Below are positions 22,212 to 35,339 of a stretch of 64,000 nucleotides of DNA, one piece after another; positions within the stretch are counted from its first letter, which is position 1; each line of letters starts with the position of its first letter. A program made the translations under genes and the position numbers. Source of the stretch: Diphasiastrum complanatum (Eukaryota; Streptophyta; Lycopodiopsida; Lycopodiales; Lycopodiaceae); assembly GCA_029204225.1 (NCBI GenBank), contig CM055107.1, forward strand, positions 49,470,546 through 49,534,545, given 5' to 3'. The notes below the pieces were generated by a model, which was not told the DNA's origin, searched no databases, and saw only the letters and a program-made list of their open reading frames with translations.

Positions 22212-24130
22212 TTTTGAGAAAAAAGGAGGTCCTTTTAAAGCTTGAATCGTTAGTTTTTGGATAAGATGGAGGACATGGGACTGGAGATGTGCATATGTTG
22301 TTGAAGGCCAAGATGAATCTATAGGATAAGCTTTTCCTGCCTTACATAAATAAGGAGGACTTGGGAAATCTTTCTTTTTTGAGGCAATTTGGTTCACACT
22401 AGCAAGAAATGTGTTTTGTGTACGTTTTGGTAATTCAACTGCTCCAATTTTGATACGATGGCTATGGGCTTGGTAAGCAATTTTTCACCTTTTATCCAGC
22501 AGCCCAAAAAAACAATAAGTTTTTTTGCAAGTTTTGGTTTATATATGCTTTAATCCTTATCACTTGCTTACGTGATGTATCTTTTTTCATCCACATTACA
22601 TTTCAATATTCACCAAACAAATTGTGGATTTTGGTGTTGATGCCAAGAGTTGAGAGCTCAATACTCGACTAAAGGAATGTCTTCTGTTTTTCAATCATTT
22701 GCCATTGTGTAGGGAACCTTACCAATCTTGACTACACATGGAAAGTCTCTTGTTTAGAGATTTCAATTCTAGCAGCACTTGTCAAAACCTTTGTCCTTCC
22801 AACAACCAAGCAACTATAAAAAGAATCTACATATAGGTCCAAGTATTTCATTCTACTAGCAAATCAATGTGTTATGTTTTTGTGAAACACATTGCAAGGA
22901 TGTAGGATATGATAGTTCATATTGTTGTCACTTTCTAGTTGACTTTCTTATGCAAATGGTGCTGATTTTTAATTAATGTCATTGAGGTGTTTTGATTTTT
23001 TTTCAACATCTTTTGGAACTTACCAATTGGAGGATTTTGAAAACTACTTCTATTCAAATTCAAGTGCGTAATTACCTTGCCTTGGGTTGCATGCACATGG
23101 ATCCTAATCTTAATCCAATAGTTCCTATGAGATTTGTATCGACGAAATTTAAATTGAGATTTTTAATTGATTGGGAATTGATTTTGAATCTAGCATTGTT
23201 GACCAACTTTTAAAAATTCTGAAAAAGTTGCAACTTTTGGACTTGCTTTGCAAAGGTATTACTATGTTATTGTGTTTTGACGTCGGTTAATCGAATATAG
23301 AAGAAAGTCAACGTTTAAGTCTAATATGTAGTGGCAGTCTAAATTTTTAAAGTTTGGCTTGGCTGTTAGGCCTTGTAAGTGAAGTCTTGCAAATGTTGAA
23401 ATCTCAAGTTTTTCACTTGTAAGTTTTCTTTGATTTGGTCTCCTTTGAGCTCATGTAAAAACATGTTATCATTTCCAAATACAAGGACCTCACAAGTTTT
23501 TAACATTGCAAGCATTATGTTTAGTGTGTTGATATGTAGTATGCTTTCTTGGATCAATTTATTACATGCAAAAAAGAACATAGCCTGCATGTATAGAAAG
23601 AAATACAAACAAATTTAATTGGCTATTGCATGCCTAATTGTGAACATCCAGATTATAATAATCACATATGTCACAAGAGACTTAAAAGAATTTGATGCAT
23701 GCTTGATTCCACATGTTCTAGTTTCTTCTTCTTGTTATTCCGCCCTCGCATGCTTGATTCCACATGTTCTAGTTTCTTCTTCTTGTTATTCCGCCCTCGC
23801 ATGCTTGAATGAACAAATATGACAAGTGATCATATATTTTGATAATTTCTTAATGAATATATTTTTATTGTTTCTAATAGTGTCTTGTTTTGCATGATAT
23901 ATACAAAATGTCTTCCATATATCGGATGAAGAATCGATTGACTTTTATGAGATGCGTCTAAAGAGTATCTAAAATCACCTATATTGAAAAGCTAATAACT
24001 TAGATATTGATCATGATCATTGTGAACAATGATCATGATTATTGTGAATACTAGTTGTCAGAATTTTGAACACTGGTCATGATTATTGTAGATATTGATC
24101 ATGAATATTCATGAATCCTTGCCAATTTTC
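22212..24130. repeat. Dispersed non-coding repeat, copy C
   Basis: The longest copy; it includes everything in copies A and B. It contains a perfect two-unit 51 bp tandem repeat (23697-23798), present once in copy B near 9205. It ends with TGATCATGATTATTGTGAATA-like repeated phrases (24005-24130) that recur at 25396-25515. Confidence 0.75.
23697..23798. repeat. 51 bp tandem duplication
   Basis: Two adjacent identical units starting GCATGCTTGATTCCACATG. Confidence 0.95.
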
Positions 24131-24132
24131 TT

Positions 24133-24312
24133 CATTTTGGTTACTCTCAAGCTCTGAATGATTTATATGGGTGCCACTCTTAAGAGATTGTAGTTTATCA
24201 TAGGCCTATTTGCATATTATGAAAATGAGTGCCATCATAATTTTTCAAGGATGCAATTTGGATTGCTGATGTATGGGATGATATTATGGTCACTTTCAGA
24301 AAGCAACACCAA
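24133..24312 (+). repeat. ~180 bp direct repeat, left copy
   Basis: Nearly identical to 27061-27243 (TTTTGGTTACTCTCAAGC to AGCAACACCAATTC). The two copies bracket 2.7 kb of rearranged Copia sequence. Ends are not TG...CA, so they are not convincing LTRs. Confidence 0.8.
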
Positions 24313-25790
24313 TTCCTCAAGAAGCATCACAAGTTATCTCTTTTGGAGGTATTCAAGCTATGATGGGGCCGAGGTGTGAGAAGGAGTCTCTTCTTCATAT
24401 GATTTCAAGAAGATCTTCAAGATGCATGGCCGAGTCTCTATGGCTCACCTTACATGGCAAAGAGGGGCATCTTTCATGTTGTATATACTACAACACATTC
24501 ATATATGATTCTCTTCCTTTGCTTGATATGCTATCTTGCTTCATTGAATTTTTTGGATCTCAAAGTTCAAGAAAAGTTACACTAGTTTTGTATGATGCTT
24601 ATGGTATGGACATGTTTCTTGTCATTATTGACTTAGATATGTTTCCAATACTTTTTGAGAGCAAGATATTGTATTGTCAAAAGTATGCTCTTGCATTAGA
24701 GGAGTTCCAAACACCAAAAGGGCTGTTTGTCAAAATGCTTTTATTGACTATTCAACTATTCAATGTACATGTGGCCCAATAAAGCTTTTACACCTATGAA
24801 AGAACGTAAAGTTGTTTGTCGGTCTGAAAAAATTTGGAGTTTTCCGGTAATATTTTGAACATTTCGAAACTCCCGCTGGGCAGGGTCTGGAGTTGTGATT
24901 TGACAATACTTGCTGCCCGCAAGACTCTTAACTGCCCGGCTCTTAAAACTTATGGTTAGTAGCAATATATTTTGAGCAAAGCACAAACAAAATTACATGT
25001 TTTAAAGAGGACCAACCTACAAGAGCTGCAAAACATCATCTACAACAACATCAGCCATTAAACTACAGATGAGTAGAACAACAATAGATTTTCTAGAGAT
25101 TTTTGATATTTTTATAGAGTCATAATCAAGATGTGATCAGTCCTGTTTATTCTACACAAAGAGTAGATCATTTTTTGCTTTTTACCTCAGCTCCATCCGA
25201 GTTCAAATAAGAAAGTTATGGCTAATCAAAGATTTTGATGATTTGGCATATCGCCATGACGCGAGAATAGACCAGTTTTCTATACTAGAATGCAAATTCT
25301 CGTGTGGTGGAGATATTCCAATAGATTCTACATGAAGAGTAGATCATTTTTGCTTTTTACTTCATCTCAATCCGAAATTACTTATATTGAAAATGATCAT
25401 GATTATTGTGAATAGTGATCATGATTATTGTGAATACTAGTCGTGATAATTTTGAACACTGACTGTGATTATTGTCAATATTGATCATGAATATTCATGA
25501 ATCCTTGCCAATTTCAAAATTTCAAAATCACGGACATATTTTGTGGTCAAAGTACGAAACCCATTGCAAGAAACTATTATGAAATGAAGATCATCTCTTT
25601 GTTGGCAAAATCATTTCATACACAATTCTTAGTAATTTTAAATCCCAATATGCAATCTTAGTTCTTCGATTATTAGAATTGTAACTACTTTTGTGGTGGG
25701 GATTGTTATATGTGAGCTCTTGCAACTTTTTCACCATTATGGCATGGCCTTTGATATATAATACCACAACGTTCTTGTTTTATTTTGATT
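24313..25790 (+). other. Unassigned sequence with a 140-aa ORF
   Basis: An ORF at 24360-24782 (140 codons) has no domain I recognise; it may be decayed retroelement coding. A ~50 bp phrase AGTAGATCATTTTTTGCTTTTTAC is duplicated at about 25160 and 25333. The block 25396-25515 repeats 24005-24130. Confidence 0.4.
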
Positions 25791-25793
25791 GTG

Positions 25794-26489
25794 ATGTATG
25801 TTGATGATTTGACTATTAATGCATATAATCAAAGATTTGGTAAATGTTGTGAAAATAGATCTATGTAATTAGTTTGATATGACAGACTTGACTTTAATTA
25901 GTACTGCTTGCGAGTTGAAATATGGCAAAAGGAGCAAGGTATTGGACTTACATAGACTACGCGTGTCAGTAAATTGCTCAATTTGTTCCATATGGAAGCA
26001 TGCAAGCAAATGAATACACCTATTGAGGTTCGTGTTGAATTGGCTATGTTGGATTTGTACATCCCTTGTGGATATCACTTTGTACATCAATCAGTAGGCA
26101 ATTTGATCTACACAACAATAACAAGACTACACATTAGCTGTATTGCTAGTGGTTTCAAGCAAGGGAGATTCTTCAAATTGGATGCTAATGTGATGGTTGG
26201 AAGTGTGAACATGGCAAGGGAGGAGCTCACTCAAGTGGAATTATGGCACAAAAGGTTAGGCCATCCTAACTACAAAGCTATGGAGACCATGGTGACAAAG
26301 GAGCTAGCAAAAGGACTTCCCAAAACCATATCCAAGTGTGGCAAGCTTTGTGAAGCTTGTGGAGTCTCCAAATCTCATAAGCTTCCTTTCAAGAGATCTT
26401 TGATAAGATCTAACTCTCCTCTTGATTTTATACACCTTTTTTTTTGGTTGGTGAGTCAACTCATGATGTATTCTTCTCAATATTTTTGA
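25794..26489 (+). pseudogene. Chimeric Copia fragment: RT fused to pre-integrase
   Basis: MYVDDLTI (RT catalytic strand) at 25794 leads, with two stops, into EACKQMNTPIEV and VGNLIYTTITRLHI (RT connection). At about 26154 the same frame passes directly into GRFFKLDANVM, VELWHKRLGHPNYKAM, GLPKTISKCGKLCEACG and the start of integrase. In Copia the pre-integrase lies before RT, so the order is inverted and the join is a rearrangement. The 171-codon ORF 25974-26489 spans the join. Its pre-integrase half belongs to the same family as 52354-52641. Confidence 0.8.
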
Positions 26490-27060
26490 AAGACAACAAA
26501 GTGAAATTTGAGGTATGTCAAGAGTACACCTCAACAGTTCATTGTATGTTACTGAAAATAAGTAGCCCAAGTTGAACCACTATTATTGACTAGGGAAGCA
26601 ACATGACAATCAGAGGTATACGTTCCATGTAGGAAATGAGAATCTCATATTTTCTGATAGTAAGCATAACATAGTGGTGGCCCAATCTAGAAGCTGAGAA
26701 CAAAGTCCTCATCAACACAACTCGATGAAGCAATATGGTTGAGAAAATCCCAGGAGAGAATAAGATTTAGCAAGAAAAAGATATAGAAAGAGACCACAAT
26801 CTATAATCAGGTTCCAACTAGGACTCGATTTGCTAGACGCCTAGTGTATCATCTACAAACTTAGCACATTGAATTTTTGTATCGCCTTCTTTATGAGAGG
26901 ACATTGACTGCCAACTTTTGTATTATAAACATCTAGTTTTTTTCATAGTTACCAAGGCCATGTTGCTGCAACATGTGTCATGTAAATACTAACCCATGTA
27001 CAAATTGTCTCAAAAATATGTACATATCTTTTTAGGTTTGAATATAACACTTCCAATTTT
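26490..27060 (+). other. Decayed Copia-like tail
   Basis: Scattered short matches to an integrase-RT linker (RFARRLVYHL near 26835) in changing frames. Nothing intact. Confidence 0.35.
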
Positions 27061-27243
27061 TTATTTTGGTTACTCTCAAGCTCTGAATGATTTATATGGG
27101 TGCCACTCTTAAGAGATTGTAGTTTATCATAGGCCTATTTACATATCATGAAAATGAGTGCCATCATTATTTTTCAATGATGCAATTTGGATTGCCGATG
27201 TATGGGATGATATTATGGTCACTTTGAGAAAGCAGCACCAATT
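27061..27243 (+). repeat. ~180 bp direct repeat, right copy
   Basis: Partner of 24133-24312. Confidence 0.8.
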
Positions 27244-27309
27244 CACTCCTAAGGAAAATAAATTTGAAAACTGCACATAGAAAATACTAGCACCAAATAC
27301 TTTGACGAA

Positions 27310-27425
27310 TCAGATGTGGTAGTTTCAAAGTAAATGTCTATATGATAGAGATATAATAGCTTGTGAGGATGGCAAGCCTGAGTTGCCAAAATACCATCAT
27401 AAATCCTTTGCTCTAAGTAGTATAA
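27310..27425 (+). repeat. Short dispersed repeat shared with 32805-32905
   Basis: GGCAAGCCTGAGTTGCCAAA and CCATCATAAATCCTTTG are shared with 32850-32900, in the same orientation. It lies next to the inverted-repeat arm that begins at 27472. Confidence 0.65.
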
Positions 27426-27471
27426 GGGAGGGTGGGTGATTGATGAACATTAACTATGAGTAAATAATTAT

Positions 27472-27660
27472 ATTGAGAATAATGGGAGATGATAACTCTT
27501 GGATAGGTTAGTGGATGGCTTTACTTTTTATGAAGAGCAATATAGAGGCAATTAGTGTGAATCTCAAGGCAATTAGGATGTTGTTTCAGTAAATTTTTCA
27601 GATGACACTACCTAATTGTAGATTTACTCCAATACATTGCTATAATCACCTCTAAAGAAA
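27472..27660. repeat. Inverted repeat arm left of the GH9 gene
   Basis: About 190 bp matching the reverse complement of 31415-31602. Landmarks are GATAACTCTTGGATAGGTTAG and TCAAGGCAATTAGGATGTT, here quoted in part. The pair brackets the whole GH9 gene 3.75 kb apart. Confidence 0.85.
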
Positions 27661-28020
27661 TAAATATGTATTACACCCTACAAGGTAAACTAATTCATAA
27701 GACTGCATAACTGCAACGAATCTGCCCTGAAGTAAAGTGTAGAAATCCAAGTCTTCACAATACTACTTAACTCAAGATTTGATCATGAATTTTAGAAAAA
27801 AAATCTTACAATTTTGCTGCTTCGACACCAATTCAAATAAGATATTCATAGACATTGCAGGATCTATTCAAGCATCTGTAATTGAGAAAAAAGTTGTCAG
27901 AACATGCAACTGTTCAAGCTATACTACCGTGTAAAGTTTTATGCGCTCCTTTATATCTATATCAGATTTTTTTTTTCATCTCTTGGTTTGCTAGCAATCA
28001 AAAGTTTTCTCTGTACTGAG
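27661..28020 (-). other. 3' flank of the GH9 gene
   Basis: AT-rich sequence downstream of the GH9 stop codon. No canonical AATAAA signal on the minus strand was seen, so the poly(A) site is not located. Confidence 0.4.
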
Positions 28021-30748
<2,728 letters not shown>

Positions 30749-30749
30749 A

Positions 30750-31055
30750 TAAAGGGTGCCATGTGGAAGAATTGGGGACGCTGCCCTAATTCGTGTGGCA
30801 ATGGCGGGAAATATTCTGTTTTCTCTCAAATGTGTTTTTCTTACAAATCGCTAAGAGGTCTGGTTCATCTTTTTAATTAGGTGTGCATACTCACACTTCG
30901 AGATGAAAACCAAGACAGGACATGAGTAGAGATGCATGCTACAATATTGAAACACTTAATTAGATCCAGCTGAGTCGTCCTCGTCTTGGCGATTGACATC
31001 GCGATCGGACTCATGTGACTGCGATCCATGGGATTGGGACTGCAATACTTGCATC
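30750..31055. other. GH9 upstream region
   Basis: No gene seen. It should contain the upstream promoter; I cannot assign specific elements. Confidence 0.4.
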
Positions 31056-31071
31056 AAACCAATGAAAGATG

Positions 31072-31157
31072 CTTCTTGGTTTCCAAGGGGAGGCTCGAAC
31101 CTGGGACCAAAGAAACTTTGGATGCCAAGCTAACCAGTTGAGCCCAACCCCGTTGGT
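31072..31157 (-). mobile_element. tRNA-derived SINE-like insertion
   Basis: An 86 bp insert is flanked by perfect 16 bp direct repeats AAACCAATGAAAGATG (31056-31071 and 31158-31173), a target-site duplication of the length made by LINE-type retroposition. On minus it reads like a degenerate tRNA: an A-box-like TGGGCTCAACTGG and a B-box GGTTCGAGCC at tRNA spacing, plus GGGG...CCCC at the acceptor positions. There is no poly(A). The D and T stems do not pair well, so it is not a functional tRNA gene. Confidence 0.65.
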
Positions 31158-31173
31158 AAACCAATGAAAGATG

Positions 31174-31414
31174 AGTCAGTTATTTTAGAAATGTGATGAG
31201 AGTGAAAGTCAGACCACATGAATGTAGTGAAGTTAAAATATATTTTAAAGCCACATATACCTCAAAATATCCATCCCAATCAATTATCACTCCTCTCTCC
31301 AATAATTCGAGTAATGATTGCATGTTGTTAGAATACGCACATTTATACTTCTCTTTCATGAGAGACCGCTTAACGGCAGATTTCTACATAAACCGACATA
31401 GTTGTGATAATAAT
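31174..31414. other. Intergenic, nothing recognised
   Basis: AT-rich spacer between the SINE-like insert and the inverted-repeat arm. Confidence 0.4.
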
Positions 31415-31602
31415 TCTTTTGAGGTGATTATAGAAATGTGTTGGAGTAAATCTACAATTAGGTAGTGACATCTGAAAACTTTACTGAAAGAACATCCTAA
31501 TTGCCTTGAGATTCACACTAGTTGCCTCTGTATTGCTCTTGATAGAAAGTAAAGCCACCCACTAACCTATCCAAGAGTTATCATCTCTCAATTATTCTCA
31601 AT
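31415..31602. repeat. Inverted repeat arm right of the GH9 gene
   Basis: Reverse complement of 27472-27660, with similarity stopping sharply at both ends. Confidence 0.85.
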
Positions 31603-32322
31603 CTATGGGTAAGGCCGGCGGCTCCTATTACCCAGGCCAAATGGGGGGCAAGTGCCATGGACAAGCCACTGACCGAGCCATTAAGGAGCCCCATGCCCAT
31701 TAATGGGTATTTTGGTCTACTATTTTCCTCCCCTTGCTCGTCCTCCTTTCTTTGTCCACCATATCGTGCTCACCAGCTCAAAGAGCCCTGCTTATCATAT
31801 CGTGCGTGCTTATATAACTCAAGTTTCTTACTTGATTTTGGTCCATATCACTTGATATAGCATCTTGTGGGATAGCTCACTTTTGGTGATGTCCATTTAG
31901 TGATGAAATTAGCAGAATTTCGACTTCAAGATATGGAAGAAATTGTGTGTGTTGTCAATCTCTGTGATGAAATTAGCAGAATTTTGACTTCAAGATATGC
32001 ATGTAGTGGGCCCATAACCCTTGTTAAGTCTAATGCATGCAACCAAAGGACGTATCAGACATCAATCATTCAGTTGTACACACAGGAAATCTTCATCCTA
32101 CTAAAAAGCTTCATCTATCATTTAATATACATGATCTCTTCACAGAGATTGACAGCACACACAATCTCTTTGATCTCATTCTATGATACTCACAAAAGGC
32201 ATATATTAACTGCCTGAGTATCTCATGTATATCTACTAGCTAACACGTTGCTATCAACTATCACTCGCATCATTTCAGCCTAAACACAATCACATTATCT
32301 ACCTAACTACCAACTGCTTGAC
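31603..32322. other. Intergenic with short duplications
   Basis: A ~35 bp phrase (TGATGAAATTAGCAGAATTT and following) is repeated at about 31901 and 31965. Nothing coding is recognised. Confidence 0.4.
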
Positions 32323-32757
32323 ATGCTAGAATGGAATCTAAGAGACAAGCTGGCCAAACCCACTTGTCAGCTTCGAATGGCTGATCAAAGTGTGGTCCGA
32401 CCTACCGGTTTCCTTCCACAAGTGCTGATCAAACTAGGAGGTCTCAAGTTTTTTGTCGATCTAGTAGTACTTGATATTCCCAATAATGCCTATTCTTATG
32501 AATTACTACTTGGTCGTCTGTGGCTCACCAATGCAAGAGTCGTTCATGACTGGAGGAAAGGCCGAGTCACTTTTGGAAGTCATGGCAGTTTTGTCACCAT
32601 TGATTCAATGGGCAAACTCAAACCTGTACACATCCATGACGAAGGTTCCTCGACCACCAACTCAGTGTTTGAACCATACCAGTCTAGCCACGAAAAAGGT
32701 CATTATGTTAAATCTACTGATATCATAAACTGGAGTCACAGTCTAGCTCCCAACTGA
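32323..32757 (+). pseudogene. Gypsy retropepsin fragment
   Basis: A 144-codon frame reads CQLRMADQSVVRP, FFVDLVVLDIP, YELLLGRLWLTNARVVHDWRKG, matching the C-terminal half of the aspartic protease (RVP_2/retropepsin-like) of Ty3/Gypsy polyproteins, including LLGRPWL-type and VHDW motifs. The N-terminal D-S/T-G active site is not present. It is isolated from the RT fragment at 39504-40430, which could be the same family. Confidence 0.8.
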
Positions 32758-32804
32758 CCTTGAAGCTACTCTTGCCTAACTGATCTAACAGAAGAACTGT
32801 TCAT

Positions 32805-32905
32805 TGATCTATGGCCTTAACATATATGAGAGAGATATTATAGGTTCTGAGGGTGGCAAGCCTGAGTTGCCAAACTACCATCATAAATCCTTTGGCTCTA
32901 GAATT
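32805..32905 (+). repeat. Short repeat shared with 27310-27425
   Basis: Same phrase GGCAAGCCTGAGTTGCCAAA, inserted after the Gypsy protease fragment. Confidence 0.65.
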
Positions 32906-33481
32906 AAAAAAAATTCACATTGCTTCATGCCAATTCTCGACACTTTGCGTTCCTTCATTATTACGAATGATGAATCATTCCAAATCATCAATCAACCTCA
33001 TTTTTTGAGTTTTCGATCGAAATTGGGAGCAATCTTTGGAATATTCTATTTGAATCCGTATTCCATCAAGATGAATCGACCTGAATGTTCCAAAATATAG
33101 ATTGGTTGCATTTGATGAGCCATGTCTAGTGATAAGCACCAAACTCATAGCATAAGTGACAAATGTGAGCTATTGTGAGTGATAGACATATAAATTGAGC
33201 AATTTGTACAATATCCTAAATAGAATATTCCTTTGAATATTTGACCACTCAATGAGCAACCTTAAGTGATCAAGTTTAAAATTGTGCTATCATCATTAAT
33301 AAGCTTCAAATTTGACCTATCTCATGTGATGGGAGTCAATTCCATCAATAAGGAGTTCACCTGGGTCAATTCAATGACCCAAGTCAGGCGATAAGGGCCA
33401 AACTTGCATATTATGAATCAAATTCCAACTAGCTTGAGACATAAAAATTAGAGGTGAGGTATCTACTATCCTAAACTTAGA
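32906..33481. other. Intergenic, nothing recognised
   Basis: AT-rich. The phrase AGTGATCAAGTT and related words recur loosely, without clear structure. Confidence 0.35.
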
Positions 33482-33844
33482 GTGTTGACTCTAAGAAGGC
33501 AAATGTTTTCTTGTTTGAAAAAGAATGAAGAAAGTCCAAATACTTTTGTTTTGAGAATGAAAGCATTGAATGATGAGTTAGCTTGCATAGATGAAAGCAT
33601 TAAGCAAGGAGAGCTTATTCAAGTGATTTTTAATGGCTTGTTGGATGCTCATGCTAACATTGTTCAAAGCATTCGAGTCATCATTTCACTTGCTACACTT
33701 TATGGATGGGATCTATGGCAAATGGACATTTCCAATGCATTCTTGAATGGTGATCTTGAGGAGGAAGTGTACATGGAGCAACCCGAGAGCTACATTTCAT
33801 CAACAAAGCCAAATCATGTGTGTCTTCTACAAAAGGGTTTGTAA
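33482..33844 (+). pseudogene. Chimeric Copia fragment: Gag fused to RT
   Basis: A 120-codon ORF. Codons 1-65 are a UBN2 Gag segment (LRRQMFSCLKKNEES, FVLRMKALNDELACIDESI, QVIFNGLLDAHANIVQS) closely related to the Gag at 51250-51440/51842. Codons ~70-115 are RT (LWQMDISNAFLNGDLEEEVY, MEQPESY). Protease and integrase are missing and the join is in frame near 33680. It is a deletion derivative. Confidence 0.82.
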
Positions 33845-33900
33845 AAAAGGAGAAATATTTGGATGCACATGTTGATCTGACAATTCCTTGACATTGCTTC

Positions 33901-34299
33901 TTATCTTTTGAAGATAAGCTGATGACATTTGATCAAAGTATCCCATGTTATCTGAAAGGTGTTATGTACAAAGCTTAGGCAAATCAATAATAAAATATTA
34001 TTTATAATTTGTAAACTAGAAAGTGTTGAAAAGCACATGAAATTTTTTTTTTGGTAAAACATTTTATGTATATTTTCTATGAGTTTTACCTTTTTTTCCT
34101 TCTCCATTCGTGGATCAAGAAAGGGCTCTGGTCCATTTAAGATCAAGTGTCGCTCAACCTCATCTAAACTCTTCATACGACATCTCAAACAATCACGACA
34201 AGAACACGACACATATTTCATACCATGTGTTGTAGCTTCTTGCTTGGATTGGTTCAAAAATTCCTGAACCCTATCCACTTTCGTCAATATATCATCCAT
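33901..34299 (-). pseudogene. CACTA transposase-associated domain fragment
   Basis: On minus RVQEFLNQSKQEA, YVSCSCRDCLRCRMKSLDEVERHLILNG matches the Cys-rich Transpos_assoc domain (PF13963) at the N-terminus of TNP2 transposases, with the C-x-C-x2-C pattern and VxxHLxxNG end. The typical WxxHGE follow-up is replaced by a PFLDPRMEKEKK stretch. Isolated fragment; no other TNP2 domain adjoins it. Confidence 0.7.
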
Positions 34300-35093
34300 A
34301 TCATCAAGTACTGCATGCAGTTGAATAGATTAGTTTGTTAGTGCACAAAAAAATTGAATTCATAAAATAAGTAATGAATATGTTAGTATTACTCCAGGCA
34401 ATATATCAAAGTACACTAGCAAGTTATTTTCAAAATTTGGAGCATAGACTTTGTCAAATCCATCTATCTAGCAACTAGATATGATCAAATTACCTGATAC
34501 ATTATAGTGAATATTGAGTATATTACAATTAGGATAGAGGTCATAGCATTAGAAAAAGCTCATTGCTAAGTTATTTCACAAAACTACGATACACATAATT
34601 CATTAAGCTTATTCTAATATTTAGAGAATCCAAAAGACTAATAACTCTTTTTATATATGGTGTAATATTTATAAGATTCCAAATCGTGACAAAGATAAAA
34701 AATGGAGGATCGTAAGAGTATGGAAGTCTTTCAAGCCCTGCATGACAATCTGGTTATATCGCTTTTTTCTAAAAACTGTTGCTCTTCATTGAGTTGACAT
34801 GAAGTAGTTGCTTCAGAGCGTCATTTTTATTCGAACTTGCTTCTTCCTTTAGTTCTTCTCGCAGGCTAACCTTCTCCAAACTGTCATCTGATGAGAGTAA
34901 AGGACTCACATTCTCAATTGTCCTCATAATTTCAGGAGGTGTGTTACTCATTGTTGCATTTTCATGGCCTACATCCTGCTCGTGTAACCTCTACACTCTA
35001 CAGCCATGCATACGTAACTTCTATGCTCTATGCTTTAAAAACCGTATACCAAAAACTTGCTAATAATGAAAGGTAACGGGCCTAGGAAGGCTC
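34300..35093. other. Intergenic; one unassigned small ORF
   Basis: AT-rich. A minus ORF of 60 codons (34951-34769, starting MSNTPPEIMRTIENV) has host-like composition (Glu/Ser/Lys-rich) but no recognised domain and no splice context I can confirm. Confidence 0.3.
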
Positions 35094-35163
35094 GTTTTGG
35101 CTTTTTATTAAGCCATGGGCTCGCCCTCCCGGGCTCGCCCACGGCCCAATAAAAAGCCAAAAC
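35094..35163. repeat. GC-rich hairpin with 16 bp perfect arms
   Basis: GTTTTGGCTTTTTATT (35094-35109) and AATAAAAAGCCAAAAC (35148-35163) are perfect inverted arms around a GC-rich loop with further GGGC/GCCC symmetry. A G10 run follows at about 35172. It could be a small MITE-like remnant. Confidence 0.7.
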
Positions 35164-35204
35164 GGTTTACGGGGGGGGGGGCTAAATTTTATTTAAAACA
35201 TTAC

Positions 35205-35207
<3 letters not shown>

Positions 35208-35237
<30 letters not shown>
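35208..35237. repeat. (CT)n microsatellite
   Basis: About 30 bases of CT dinucleotides. Confidence 0.9.
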
Positions 35238-35239
<2 letters not shown>

Positions 35240-35339
35240 CCTGCTCTTGTGCAAATGATGGCAAAGATCTTGCCATCATATCCTTGAATCTGAAAGATAC
35301 CTCGTGTATCAAATAGTACCACCTCCAAAGAAGCGTGGG

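Noticed and set aside
23697-23798. CRISPR-like direct repeats
   Set aside because: Two adjacent units with no spacer, in a plant nuclear context; no CRISPR array is present in the window.
23619-23822. 67-codon ORF with a 17-residue repeat
   Set aside because: The repeat is a 51 bp DNA tandem duplication in a non-coding repeat; copies A and B do not keep the frame.
24133-27243. LTR pair bounding an element
   Set aside because: The ~180 bp direct repeats have no TG...CA or other matched termini, no PBS/PPT and no target duplication.
31072-31157. Functional tRNA gene
   Set aside because: D and T stems do not pair properly and target duplications flank it; better explained as a retroposed tRNA-derived sequence.
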